Positions 25,861-34,216 of a DNA stretch of 64,000 bases are shown piece by piece. The stretch comes from Amycolatopsis coloradensis. GTDB taxonomy: Bacteria > Actinomycetota > Actinomycetes > Mycobacteriales > Pseudonocardiaceae. Below the pieces are notes generated by a model. That model was not told the origin of the DNA and did no database searches. It worked only from the letters and a program-made list of their open reading frames with translations. The position numbers and the translations under genes were made by a program. The DNA is taken from positions 180,509-244,508 of the forward strand of contig NZ_MQUQ01000021.1 in the NCBI RefSeq assembly GCF_001953865.1. Direction: 5' to 3'. The stretch's first letter is position 1, and each line of letters begins with the position of its first letter.

Positions 25861-27036
25861 ATGGCACTGCGAGCACGCGCCGGCCGGGGCGATCCCGACC
25901 CGTTCGGAAACTACGCGTTCCTGCGCGCGCACGAACCCGTGTGCCCGATCGTCACCGCCGCCGAGGAAGCCACCACGTGGCTCGTCACCCGGCACGACGA
26001 CGTCCGGACATGCCTCGCCGACCCCCGCCTGAGCAACGACCGTCGCCACTCCTCGGCCCCGCCGCCACCCACCGACGGCACCGGCCTGGCTCCGGGCATG
26101 TCCGATCTGGACCTGCCCGACCACGCCCGCCTGCGCAGGCTCGTCACGGGTTTCTTCAGCCCCGGCACCGTGAATCAGGCGCGCGCCCGCATCGAGCGCC
26201 TATGCCACGACACGATCGACTCGTTCGCCCACGCGGGCGAAGCCGACCTCGTCGAGGCCTACACCCGCCCGGTCCCGGTCGCCGTCATCCACCAGTTCCT
26301 CGGCATCCCGCCTGCCGAACGAGCAGCGCCGAACCGCATTTTCGAACTCAGCTACCAGGCCGGTTTCGTCTCGCCGCCGAACGAGCGGATGTTCGCCGAA
26401 CTGCTCGACTACGTGCGCCATCTGCTCGCGTACAAACGCGCGCACCCCGGCGACGACGTGACCACGGCGTTGCTCTCGGCACTGGACCGCGGCGAACTGC
26501 ACAGCGAGAACGAGCTGTGGAGCGTGCTGGTGGCCCTCATCGGCGCCGGCCACGTCTCCACCGTGCAGTTCCTCGGCACGTCGATAATCCGCCTGACCCA
26601 GCACCGGGACCGGTGGGCGAACGCCCCCTGGCGTGACGTGCTCAACGAACTGCTTCGCCGCGACCCACCCGTGCACGCCGCGGAGTACCGCTACGCCCTC
26701 GAAGACCTCACTATCGCCGGTACCGCCATCGCGAAGGGCGACCGGCTCCTCATCTCGCTGGCTTCCGCGAACCACGACAACGACAGGTTCGCCGACGCCT
26801 CCGACTTCCGCCCGGACCGCGACGCCCGCTCACACCTGTCGTTCGGTCACGGTGTGCACCTGTGCCTCGGCAGTCACCTGGCGCGGCTGGAGGGCGAGGT
26901 GGCGCTGAAGGTGCTCTTCGACCGGCTGCCGGACCTCGAGCTCACCACCCCGGTCGCGGACGTCGTATGGGGCTACGGCCCGATGCTGCGCGGCCCGAAG
27001 GCACTGCCCGCGACGTTCGGCCCGGCTCAAGGCTGA
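25861..27036 (+). CDS. Cytochrome P450 monooxygenase
   Basis: Soluble bacterial P450 of 391 residues. The heme loop FGHGVHLCLGSHLARLE (FxxGxHxCxG, Cys ligand) lies near residue 330 and the ExxR motif is ELLRRDPP near 265. The ATG at 25861 follows a GGGAG ribosome site and a 20-nt gap after the acetyltransferase gene. The I-helix reads ALIGAGHVST, where most actinomycete P450s have AGHETT: the acid of the acid-alcohol pair is replaced by valine. Such departures are known among P450s that act on carrier-bound or otherwise special substrates. Given the free-standing A-PCP didomain in the same cluster, hydroxylation of a PCP-bound amino acid is the leading guess; hydroxylation of the acyl tail or late-stage oxidation of the product are alternatives. 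It is the last clear gene of the rightward operon. Confidence 0.93.
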   Translation: MALRARAGRGDPDPFGNYAFLRAHEPVCPIVTAAEEATTWLVTRHDDVRTCLADPRLSNDRRHSSAPPPPTDGTGLAPGMSDLDLPDHARLRRLVTGFFSPGTVNQARARIERLCHDTIDSFAHAGEADLVEAYTRPVPVAVIHQFLGIPPAERAAPNRIFELSYQAGFVSPPNERMFAELLDYVRHLLAYKRAHPGDDVTTALLSALDRGELHSENELWSVLVALIGAGHVSTVQFLGTSIIRLTQHRDRWANAPWRDVLNELLRRDPPVHAAEYRYALEDLTIAGTAIAKGDRLLISLASANHDNDRFADASDFRPDRDARSHLSFGHGVHLCLGSHLARLEGEVALKVLFDRLPDLELTTPVADVVWGYGPMLRGPKALPATFGPAQG

Positions 27037-27400
27037 ACGCCGGGGACCATGAGCGGCCCGGCCATCGGACAGGGCCGCGTGACACAGCGCTTCATCCCTC
27101 GCACGCAAACGGCACAGCTCCTCCTTGTGGAGGACTCGCCGAAGACGGCGGGTCCGGTTAACCCTCGGGAGCACCCACCACCCGTTCGCCCAGCACATGC
27201 GGTTCGAACCGGCGGAAATCGTAGCCAACCGCTTCCCATGCCATCTCACTTGTCTCAAGGCGCCACTCACGCCCAGTGGCACGCTCCCGCAACCGGCATG
27301 CCTGGGTCGACCGGCTCGTCACACACCCAGCATCGCCAACCGTCGCGCTCGGCCACATCATGCCTCCGAGCGCACATTCGGCTGGTCCACCGGCGTGCCG
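27037..27400. other. Intergenic stretch between P450 and phosphotransferase genes
   Basis: About 360 bp with no intact gene. It carries a probable HNH-nuclease relic on the minus strand (listed separately). No clear terminator hairpin with a T run was seen after the P450 stop. This is the right-hand edge of the hybrid cluster as far as the sequence shows. Confidence 0.5.
27267..27380 (-). pseudogene. Probable HNH endonuclease-like relic (N-terminal piece)
   Basis: The minus-strand frame reads RHDVAERDGWRCWVCDEPVD and then PGMPVAGACHWA before a stop. The stretch AERDGWRCWVCDEPVDP matches the start of small actinobacterial HNH nucleases as I remember them, where a CxxC is followed by the H-N-H core. 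The core is missing here, there is no start codon in frame, and the following sequence is in another frame. It is best read as a decayed fragment. Similarity was judged from memory only. Confidence 0.35.
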
Positions 27401-28288
27401 ATGATCGAGCGCATGCGAGGATCCACGCCTGTGGAGGCAGGGATCGTTTCACGTGCGATGGCTGCGGCGGCGGCGCTGGCCAGAGAGCTGCATCTGGGGG
27501 TCGATGACGCCGTCGTGCTTCATAATTCGAACAGGCTCGCCCTACATCTGTTGCCGTGTGGCGTCCTCGCCCGAGTAGCACCGGTGGGACAGGAGGTAGC
27601 CGCGCTTGAGGTCGAATTCGCTCTGCGACTCGGTGAAACCGCGAGCCCCGTCGCAGCGCTGGAGCCCGGGGTTGAGCCGCGGGTCTACGAGCGAGACGGC
27701 TTCGCCGTGACCTTGTGGACTTACTACGAGGTCGTGCGTCCTGAACTGGGCTTCCCAGGCGCATACGCGGGCGTGCTCCGACGTCTGCACGCCGGCATGC
27801 GCAGCGTCGAGATCGCAACCCCGCATTTCCTGGACCGAGCCGCAGAGGCTGAACGGCTGGTCATGCACCGAGACGAAACCCCGGCGCTCGCCGAGACCGA
27901 CCGGCATCTCCTGCTCAGCACGCTGCAGAGCGCTCGTGACCAGATCCGCAGCCGCGGTGCTGCCGAGCAGCTGCTGCACGGCGAACCGCATCCAGGCAAC
28001 CTTCTCAGCACCCGTGACGGCCTGCTGTTCATCGACTTCGAAACCTGCTGCCGCGGACCCATCGAGTTCGATGTGGCCCACGTACCGGAGGAAGTCAGCA
28101 CGCGTTACCCGGGCATCGACCAGGTTCTGCTCGCGGAGTGTCGGCGGCTCGTGCTCGCGATGGTCGCCGCCTGGCGTTGGGACATCCGCGATGAATTCCC
28201 GGATGGGCATCAGCACGGCCGAGACATCCTGTCCTTGCTCCGCCAGGGGCCGCCGTGGCCCGCACTCGGCGCTCTCACCGCCGAGTAG
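27401..28288 (+). CDS. Aminoglycoside phosphotransferase-family (APH/ChoK fold) protein
   Basis: Protein of about 295 residues with a small-molecule kinase fold. The catalytic loop is LLHGEPHPGN (HxDxxxxN type, with Glu at the Asp position, as in several actinobacterial members) and the metal-binding motif is FIDFETC about 15 residues later. The N-terminal lobe includes VLARVAPVGQEVAALEVEF, where Arg/Glu residues would bind ATP. The start is uncertain: ATG 27401 is used, but ATG 27413 or GTG 27431 are possible and no strong ribosome site is present. It stands alone, in the same direction as the P450 operon but 364 bp away. It could be a resistance kinase for a neighbouring metabolite or an unrelated homologue. 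Confidence 0.8.
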   Translation: MIERMRGSTPVEAGIVSRAMAAAAALARELHLGVDDAVVLHNSNRLALHLLPCGVLARVAPVGQEVAALEVEFALRLGETASPVAALEPGVEPRVYERDGFAVTLWTYYEVVRPELGFPGAYAGVLRRLHAGMRSVEIATPHFLDRAAEAERLVMHRDETPALAETDRHLLLSTLQSARDQIRSRGAAEQLLHGEPHPGNLLSTRDGLLFIDFETCCRGPIEFDVAHVPEEVSTRYPGIDQVLLAECRRLVLAMVAAWRWDIRDEFPDGHQHGRDILSLLRQGPPWPALGALTAE

Positions 28289-28452
28289 CGAACGCACTCT
28301 CATGCCGCAGGGCGGTCGACAGACGACTGGGGCACGCTCATGCCGATGTGCGCGAGTCGGCTCGGTCAGATAACTGTGTGCCGTAACGCATACCGGCTAC
28401 CCGCCCCGGCGTACCAACCTGCCTATGTATGCGTCGGCCCGGTTATCCTGCG

Positions 28453-29061
28453 ATGATCGATCGCGTGACCGAGGCCGACCCGTACCCGCTGAAATTCCCT
28501 GTCGTGGCCTTGGTCGCTTCCGCCGGTGGCTTGGATGCCCTGACCGAGGTCCTGGCCCCGTTGCCCGCCGATCTACCCGCCGCGGTGATCGTGTCCCAGC
28601 ATGTGAGTCCCGACCGGGCCACCCTGCTGGCGGAGATCCTGCGGGAGCGCACCGCGCTGCGGGTACACGCGGCCGACGACGGCGACGAACTCGCCCCAGG
28701 AACGGTGCTGGTCGTGCCCGCGGCCCGCCACCTGATCGTCACCTCCGCCACCCGCATCGGGCTGCTCGACACCGGCGCCCTGCCCCCTGCCCGGCCCTCA
28801 GCCGACCTGCTGCTGGCCACCCTCGCGGTCACCTGCGGGACCCGCGTGCTGGCCGTCGTGCTCACCGGCCGGGGAGCCGACGCGCAGGCCGGGGTCCGCG
28901 CCGTCGTGCACTGTGGCGGCACCGTCTTCGCCCAGGACGAGGTCACGTCCGCCTACTTCGGCATGCCCGGCGCCGCGATCGACACCGGCCTGGTCCGGGA
29001 CGTGTTGGGTCTGCCCGACATCGCCACCGCCATCCACGCCCATGCTCACGCCCACCATTGA
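28453..29061 (+). CDS. CheB-type methylesterase domain protein
   Basis: Single-domain protein of about 202 residues with the CheB methylesterase (PF01339 type) fold. The expected triad is visible: Ser in VALVASAGGLDAL, His in VIVSQHVSPDRA, Asp in VLTGRGADAQAG. There is no receiver domain and no chemotaxis gene nearby, so it is unlikely to act in chemotaxis; stand-alone CheB-like proteins are common in actinobacteria with unknown roles. It ends in a His/Ala-rich tail (AIHAHAHAHH). The start is uncertain: ATG 28453 is preferred because it precedes the core more closely, but ATG 28429 is in frame. No clear ribosome site precedes either. Confidence 0.8.
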   Translation: MIDRVTEADPYPLKFPVVALVASAGGLDALTEVLAPLPADLPAAVIVSQHVSPDRATLLAEILRERTALRVHAADDGDELAPGTVLVVPAARHLIVTSATRIGLLDTGALPPARPSADLLLATLAVTCGTRVLAVVLTGRGADAQAGVRAVVHCGGTVFAQDEVTSAYFGMPGAAIDTGLVRDVLGLPDIATAIHAHAHAHH

Positions 29062-29286
29062 CCATCAGCTAACCGAATCCGCGAAGTAGGTCCGGACAAC
29101 CGGCTTACCCAGCGTCCGCCCGAACACTTCGGATTCCGAGCCTACTTTTCGGACACGCTCCGGATGTTCGGACCGGGACCACATGGTCATCCACGAGCAC
29201 GTCTCGTGCAGACGAGAGGGTGTCCAGTTCTTTGCTCACACATTGATCTTGGCAAGCCCGCACAGCGGCGCCACTTCACGTGATCT

Positions 29287-29823
29287 TCACGGAATCGACA
29301 CCCCTCCTGCCTGGCGCAGCACGCCGCGACGGTGCGCGTCGGCCAGAAACGTCATGACCGACCACGGCAGGCGGCCGGTCACCGGAAGCCACAGCCGTGC
29401 GATGAGCCACGGCCCCCAAACGGTGGCGCAAAGCATCCAGACAAGCGCTGCCCCAGCGGTGGAGAACAACGCGCCGAGGAACCACAGGCCCTGCCCGTAC
29501 ACCTGCGTGAACGGTATTCCGAACGCAGGTTCAAAAGCGAATCGAATCATCACCCATACCACTACCGAGCCTGCCGCGCCGATCATGAAACCTTGGCGTA
29601 GAGCGGTGCTCCGGTCGGTGCGCAGAAGTTCGGCCGGGTTGATCGTCGCCGCCGGATCGACCGGCGCGCGGATCACGGTGACCACCACCCAGGTGCCGAA
29701 CCCGGCGAAGAGTCCGACGAGAATGACCACTTGTCGCTGGCTGACCAGGCACGACATAAGTCCGAACAGCGTTCCGCCGATCGCCCAGATCCCTACGAAA
29801 GTACCGTCAGTTGACGCAACCAC
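29287..29823 (-). pseudogene. C-terminal membrane tail of a NACHT-type NTPase, truncated at both ends
   Basis: An open frame of 178 residues with about four hydrophobic segments, ending RLPWSVMTFLADAHRRGVLR and then QAGGVSIP. The block RLPWxxMxFLxDAHRRGVLRQ is a hallmark of the C-terminus of large actinobacterial membrane proteins carrying a NACHT NTPase domain; there it normally continues with a YQFRHARLQ-like motif. Here that motif is replaced by SIP and a stop, and the whole N-terminal NTPase part is absent. The start GTG (29823) has no good ribosome site. I read it as the leftover of a gene cut at both ends, although expression of the fragment cannot be excluded. Confidence 0.65.
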
Positions 29824-30080
29824 CCGCCCATGCGCGACCGTGACGCCCCGGTCACCCTCGCCCCGCGGGTGCTCCCGAGAAGGTCCGGCGACTGCGAGTT
29901 TCGTTCACGGGCTTTCCCCATAACATTTCCCCCATAACCGTTTCTCATAAATTCACGATGATGATCGTTCGCATGGACACGCCCCATTGTGCCGACCCTG
30001 CCAATTCACCGATACCATTCCGCCATTTCGCCCGTCTGGCGGTGTCGACCGCGAGGTTCCCTTGAGTAGCTTCGGGGTTT

Positions 30081-30515
30081 ATGCGAGTCATTCTGCCTGC
30101 TTCCAGTGCCCGCTGTCGGCGGGTCCGGGCAATACTTCTCGCGTTCGTCGCTTTGGTCTCCTTGTTCCTGACGGTGTGCTCCGAGGAGCACGGGCCGCAC
30201 GTCCTGTATCCGGAAGTTCACGCCACTTCCGCCAGCACACCCGGTGATTCGGTTCCCGCTGGTGTCCACGCGGAAGACGGCGGCACCCCTGGAATGTCGG
30301 CGCACAGTCCCGACAGTGTGGATGTCCTGTCCCGGGCCGGGAACGACTCGGGCGCCGCCTTGCTTGTGCTGCTTCTGTTCGTGCTCTCGCTGCCGATATC
30401 CGGTGATCGCGAGAACGGTGACCATCGGCGGTCGGTGCGGCGAAGGCATTCCCAGCCAAGGAAGACAGCGCACGGGCGTGCGCTCCTGCTCGAGGTCTGC
30501 GTCGCGCGGACCTGA
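30081..30515 (+). CDS. Small membrane protein, unknown function
   Basis: Protein of 144 residues with an N-terminal hydrophobic segment (RAILLAFVALVSLFL) and a second one (GAALLVLLLFVLSLPIS) near residue 95, separated by a Ser/His/acid-rich loop that probably lies outside the cell. The C-terminus GRALLLEVCVART resembles the conserved tail of small membrane proteins common in Streptomyces and relatives. The ATG at 30081 follows a weak GGGG site. An overlapping minus-strand frame of similar length is rejected because it lacks such features. No functional assignment is possible. The neighbours are not obviously related. Confidence 0.6.
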   Translation: MRVILPASSARCRRVRAILLAFVALVSLFLTVCSEEHGPHVLYPEVHATSASTPGDSVPAGVHAEDGGTPGMSAHSPDSVDVLSRAGNDSGAALLVLLLFVLSLPISGDRENGDHRRSVRRRHSQPRKTAHGRALLLEVCVART

Positions 30516-30825
30516 CGGCGCCGCCGCGGCGGCGAGGCCCATATGGCACTTCGAGCCGCACTGGCGACGGTTGCGCGTTTCCCTTCGCGATTCCGTGCAT
30601 GGCTCCTGCCCTGATCCGGGTAGTAGCTCTCGAATCGACATTGTAGGTAAAAACACGCCCATTGCCCTAAGGCGCCCGCGTTTGCGCGTGCCCTGCTCAC
30701 GCATGCCCAATCAACTGCGCGGTGGGCGGTAATTCGTGTGTGCCGAGACGAATTTCCAGTCGACCGGCTCGTCATCGTGACCCTGCTTTCCGATGGCGGC
30801 GATTCAGAGAAAGGGTGTCAATTCC
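30516..30825. other. Intergenic region upstream of the PLP-enzyme/MATE operon
   Basis: About 310 bp without a supported gene. It should carry the promoter of the four-gene operon that starts at 30826. No riboswitch, attenuator or iron-box-like palindrome was recognised. Confidence 0.5.
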
Positions 30826-31806
30826 ATGAATTCCCCTACCCTGCACATCCTTACCCGCAAGGACCTACGCGACCTGGAACTCACCCCGCATGAGGCGATC
30901 ACGATGGTCGAGGATGGCTACTTGGCTTTCGCGTCCGGAAGGTCACAGAACCCTGCCAAGCTGATGGTGCCGATGCCCGACCCCGCACGGGACTCGGTCG
31001 CGTACTCGATGCTCGGCTACGACGGCTCACTCGAGCAGGCGGCGTTCAAAACAAGCTACCGGCAGGGCAGTACCTCCGCCGAGAAGTACTACACGACCAT
31101 CACCCTGTACGACGACATCACCGGTGCGCCGTTAGCGCTCCTGGACTGCCACCGCGTCGGCGCCACGCGCACGCCCGCCAGCACCGCGCTGCTCGCGCGG
31201 ACCTGTGCCAGGACCGGTGCGCGCTCGGCGCTGATGGTCGGCACCGGCGCACAAGGAATCCGCACGCTGCCCTACCTGCTCACCGCGTTGCCGGGCTTGG
31301 AGCGCCTACGGCTGTTCGGTACCCATCCCGACGGAATTCGCGACAGCGTCGCGGCGCTGACCGGCCGATTCCCGGACCGCCAGGTCGAACTGGTCGACGA
31401 CGTGGAGGCTGCGGCAGGCGAGTCCGACATCGTCGTCGCGGCGTCCGGTCGCGCCGCGCACCCGAAGATCCGCCTGGGCTGGTTGCCGCCGGGCGGGCTG
31501 CTGATCTCGGTCGCCAGCAAAGGTGTTCAGGAAGGCACTCTCACCGAGGCCGACTACACGGTGGCCACCAGCGCCGCCCAGGTCGAAGTCACGGGACGAC
31601 GGATGGCGGGTACGGATGGCGTGTTCCGCATCGACGCCGAACTTCCCGACATCCTCGCGGCCCGTGCCCCGGGGCGCCGCACGGATGAGGACCGGGTGTT
31701 CGCCTTCAGCAGCGGCATGATCATCACCGACATCCCGGTGGCGCACGCGCTCGCCACGCGTGCCATCGCGGCGGGTCGTGGACGCGAGGTGACCCTGTGG
31801 TCGTGA
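30826..31806 (+). CDS. Ornithine cyclodeaminase/mu-crystallin family dehydrogenase (SbnB-like)
   Basis: Protein of 326 residues of the ornithine cyclodeaminase/alanine dehydrogenase family. The Rossmann site is SALMVGTGAQGIRTL near residue 140; the N-terminal substrate part includes KLMVPMPDP and AFKTSYRQG. Known members include ornithine cyclodeaminase and SbnB, which oxidatively cleaves the N-(1-amino-1-carboxyethyl)glutamate made by SbnA to give L-2,3-diaminopropionate. Because a cysteine-synthase-type partner lies two genes downstream, an SbnB-like role is more attractive than proline formation, but this is inference. The ATG at 30826 has AAAGGG upstream; the ATG at 30793 is a less likely start. 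It overlaps the next gene. Confidence 0.88.
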   Translation: MNSPTLHILTRKDLRDLELTPHEAITMVEDGYLAFASGRSQNPAKLMVPMPDPARDSVAYSMLGYDGSLEQAAFKTSYRQGSTSAEKYYTTITLYDDITGAPLALLDCHRVGATRTPASTALLARTCARTGARSALMVGTGAQGIRTLPYLLTALPGLERLRLFGTHPDGIRDSVAALTGRFPDRQVELVDDVEAAAGESDIVVAASGRAAHPKIRLGWLPPGGLLISVASKGVQEGTLTEADYTVATSAAQVEVTGRRMAGTDGVFRIDAELPDILAARAPGRRTDEDRVFAFSSGMIITDIPVAHALATRAIAAGRGREVTLWS

Positions 31807-33158
31807 CCACGGCGCTGTCACCGCCACTGCGCGCGCTCGAACGCCCCTGGGCACCTTGGCTGCGCGGCACACCGATGTTGTGGGAGATCGCCCGCGCTGT
31901 CGGTGGCGGCCCGTTCCACGTGATCCACCCGGCGACCTTCGCCGAGAACCTCGCTGGTTTCCTCGACGCGCTGGCCGCCGAGAACATCCCCGGCGTCGTG
32001 TACTACGGGAAGAAGGCCAACAAGGCGGGGGCGTGGCTGCGCGAGTGCACCCGCCCCGGCACCGGAGTCGACGTGGCGAGCGTGCCCGAATTGGTGCACG
32101 CCCTGGGCAACGGTGTGCGGGGTGAGGCGATCGCGGTGACCGGCGCCGCCAAGTCCGGGGGCCTGCTGTGGCTGGCGCTGCGGCACCACTGCCTGCTGGC
32201 GGTGGACGCCGCAGACGAGCTGGAGCGTTTGGCCGACCAGGCCCGCGACCTCGGGACGACAGCCGAGGTGCTGTTGCGGGTTCGGCCGCCGACGGCGCCG
32301 ACGAGCCGGTTCGGCTTCGCCCCCGACGACCTCACGGCCGCGGTCGGCCGGTGTGCCGAACTCGGCGCGACGGTCGCCCTGCGCGGTTTCTCCTTCCACC
32401 TTGACGGATACGACCCGGTTGCGCGTGCCGAGCTCGCCGCGCAGTTGATCGAGCTGTGTCGGCGTGCCCGCGCGCTGGGCCATCCCGCCTCGAAGATCAG
32501 CATCGGCGGTGGGATCGCCGTGGCTTACGTGACCCGTGAGGACTGGCGCCGGTTCACGGCGGGCAAGGACGACAGTTGGTTCCACGGCGGCCGCAATCCG
32601 CAGCGCACCTACCCGTACCACCAAACCCCTGCCGGCGCGGCGATGGTGACCGCGATCCTGCGGCACGACGTCGACGGAGCGTCGCTGGCAGCTCGGCTGC
32701 GTGAAGCCGGGATCGAACTGCTGCTCGAACCGGGCAGGGCGCTTGTCGACGGCGCCGGGTTCTCGGTGTTTCCGGTACAGGGCTGCAAGGCCAGTGGCGA
32801 CCACCTGGTCACCACTGTCGCCGGTCTCAGCATGAGCCTGTCCGAACAGTGGAAGGGAAGTGAGTTCCTGCCCGACCCGATTCTGGTGCGGGCAGGTGGA
32901 CCGCGGGACGGCGACGCGCCGGTCCGGACCGCCGTCGCGGGCTCCAGTTGTCTGGAATACGACGTGCTGACCTGGCGCGCGGTCGAGTTGCCCGCCCGGC
33001 CGCGGGCGGGCGACCTGCTCGTCTATCCCAACACCGCCGGGTACCAGATGGACAAGAACGAGAGCTGTTTCCACCAACTTCCGTTGCCGCCGAAGGTGGT
33101 CGTCGACGGTGACCGCTGGCATATCGACGCCGACCACCTGATCCAGGAGATCCCATGA
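31797..33158 (+). CDS. Fold-type III PLP enzyme, Y4yA-like decarboxylase family
   Basis: Protein of 453 residues with the alanine racemase/ornithine-DAP decarboxylase fold. The PLP lysine is expected in GVVYYGKKANKAG; the barrel shows RGFSFHLDGYDP, KISIGGGIAVAY and LLLEPGRALVDGAGF; the C-terminal active-site Cys motif is GSSCLEYDVL. It resembles the Y4yA family named after a rhizobial plasmid gene that lies near a cysteine synthase-like gene. SbnH of staphyloferrin B synthesis is a functional parallel in fold and gene context. It probably decarboxylates an amino acid or an amino-acid conjugate. The start is GTG 31797 or GTG 31803 (GTGA overlap with the previous stop). It overlaps the next gene by 4 bp. 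Confidence 0.88.
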   Translation: MVVTTALSPPLRALERPWAPWLRGTPMLWEIARAVGGGPFHVIHPATFAENLAGFLDALAAENIPGVVYYGKKANKAGAWLRECTRPGTGVDVASVPELVHALGNGVRGEAIAVTGAAKSGGLLWLALRHHCLLAVDAADELERLADQARDLGTTAEVLLRVRPPTAPTSRFGFAPDDLTAAVGRCAELGATVALRGFSFHLDGYDPVARAELAAQLIELCRRARALGHPASKISIGGGIAVAYVTREDWRRFTAGKDDSWFHGGRNPQRTYPYHQTPAGAAMVTAILRHDVDGASLAARLREAGIELLLEPGRALVDGAGFSVFPVQGCKASGDHLVTTVAGLSMSLSEQWKGSEFLPDPILVRAGGPRDGDAPVRTAVAGSSCLEYDVLTWRAVELPARPRAGDLLVYPNTAGYQMDKNESCFHQLPLPPKVVVDGDRWHIDADHLIQEIP

Positions 33159-34216
33159 CCATCGTCCAGCGCGCCTCGGACCTGATCGGGGACACACCGC
33201 TGCTCGAACTCGCGCACACCGGGACCGGGTCCCGCCTGCTGCTCAAGCTCGAGCAGATGAACCCCACCGGCTCGTGCAAGGTGCGAATGGCCCGGCAGAT
33301 GATCATCGAGGCCGAGCGCGACGGCAGGCTGCGGCCGGGAGGCCACATCGTGGAACCGACGTCCGGCAACACCGGATGCGGTCTGGCACTGGTCGCGCTG
33401 GAACGCGGCTACCGGTTCACCGCTGTCGTCGACCGGCACGCGGCTCGTGAGAAGCTGCGCATGCTGTCCGCCATGGGTGCGCAACTCTTGTTCGTCGACT
33501 GCCCTTCGGACGGCGGACCCAGCTCCGTGCGGAGACGGCAGGTCGCCGCGCGGCTCGCGGCCGAACTGGACGCCTACCACCCAGATCAGCACAACAACCC
33601 TGGCAACGGGAACGGCTACGGCGGGCTGGCGGTGGAACTGCTACGGCAGTTGGGCACCGTCGACGTACTGGTCGCGGCGGTCGGTACCGGCGGCTCACTG
33701 TGTGGCACGATCCGCGGGTTGCGCGCGGCGGGCTCGTGGACCCGCTCGGTGGCGGTCGAGCCGGTCGGTTCGATCATCTTCGGCGGCCCGCCCGGTGTCT
33801 ATCACCAGACCGGGGCAGGCAGCCCGGCCGGCTTTCCGGTCGGCTCCAATGTGGACCGTTCACTGATCGATGACGCCCACCGGATTTCCGATGCCGACGC
33901 GTTCGCGGGAGCCCGTGTCGTGGCGCGCCGCACCGGCATGTTGGTGGGTGGGACCACCGGCGGCGCGATCCACGTCGCCTTGCGTCGGTTGTTCGCGTAC
34001 CCGCCCGGGAGCACCGTTGTGGTGCTGTGCAACGACGCAGGAGAGAAGTACCTGGACTCGGTGTACGACGATGGCTGGCTGCGCGATCGGGAGGTGCTCG
34101 ACGAACTCGCACAGCGCCGGGTGGAACGGTGGTTCACCACCTATGCCGCGTCGGTCCGGATCGCGGCCCGCAGGAAGCCCGCGCCCGACCCGGCAGCGGT
34201 GGCGGTGAGTGCGTGA
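33155..34216 (+). CDS. Cysteine synthase-family PLP enzyme (SbnA/Y4xP-like)
   Basis: Fold-type II PLP protein of 353 residues. PLP lysine in MNPTGSCKVRMAR; substrate loop EPTSGNTGCGLAL; phosphate-binding glycines in AVGTGGSLCGT. It carries a longer C-terminus than CysK. The SCKVR context differs from the SVKDR of housekeeping cysteine synthases, matching divergent members such as SbnA (O-phosphoserine plus glutamate) and rhizobial Y4xP. In the operon with a SbnB-like dehydrogenase and a decarboxylase, formation of a diaminopropionate-type precursor is a reasonable hypothesis. The ATG at 33155 overlaps the previous stop (ATGA), and its own stop overlaps the MATE start (GTGA). Confidence 0.9.
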   Translation: MTIVQRASDLIGDTPLLELAHTGTGSRLLLKLEQMNPTGSCKVRMARQMIIEAERDGRLRPGGHIVEPTSGNTGCGLALVALERGYRFTAVVDRHAAREKLRMLSAMGAQLLFVDCPSDGGPSSVRRRQVAARLAAELDAYHPDQHNNPGNGNGYGGLAVELLRQLGTVDVLVAAVGTGGSLCGTIRGLRAAGSWTRSVAVEPVGSIIFGGPPGVYHQTGAGSPAGFPVGSNVDRSLIDDAHRISDADAFAGARVVARRTGMLVGGTTGGAIHVALRRLFAYPPGSTVVVLCNDAGEKYLDSVYDDGWLRDREVLDELAQRRVERWFTTYAASVRIAARRKPAPDPAAVAVSA

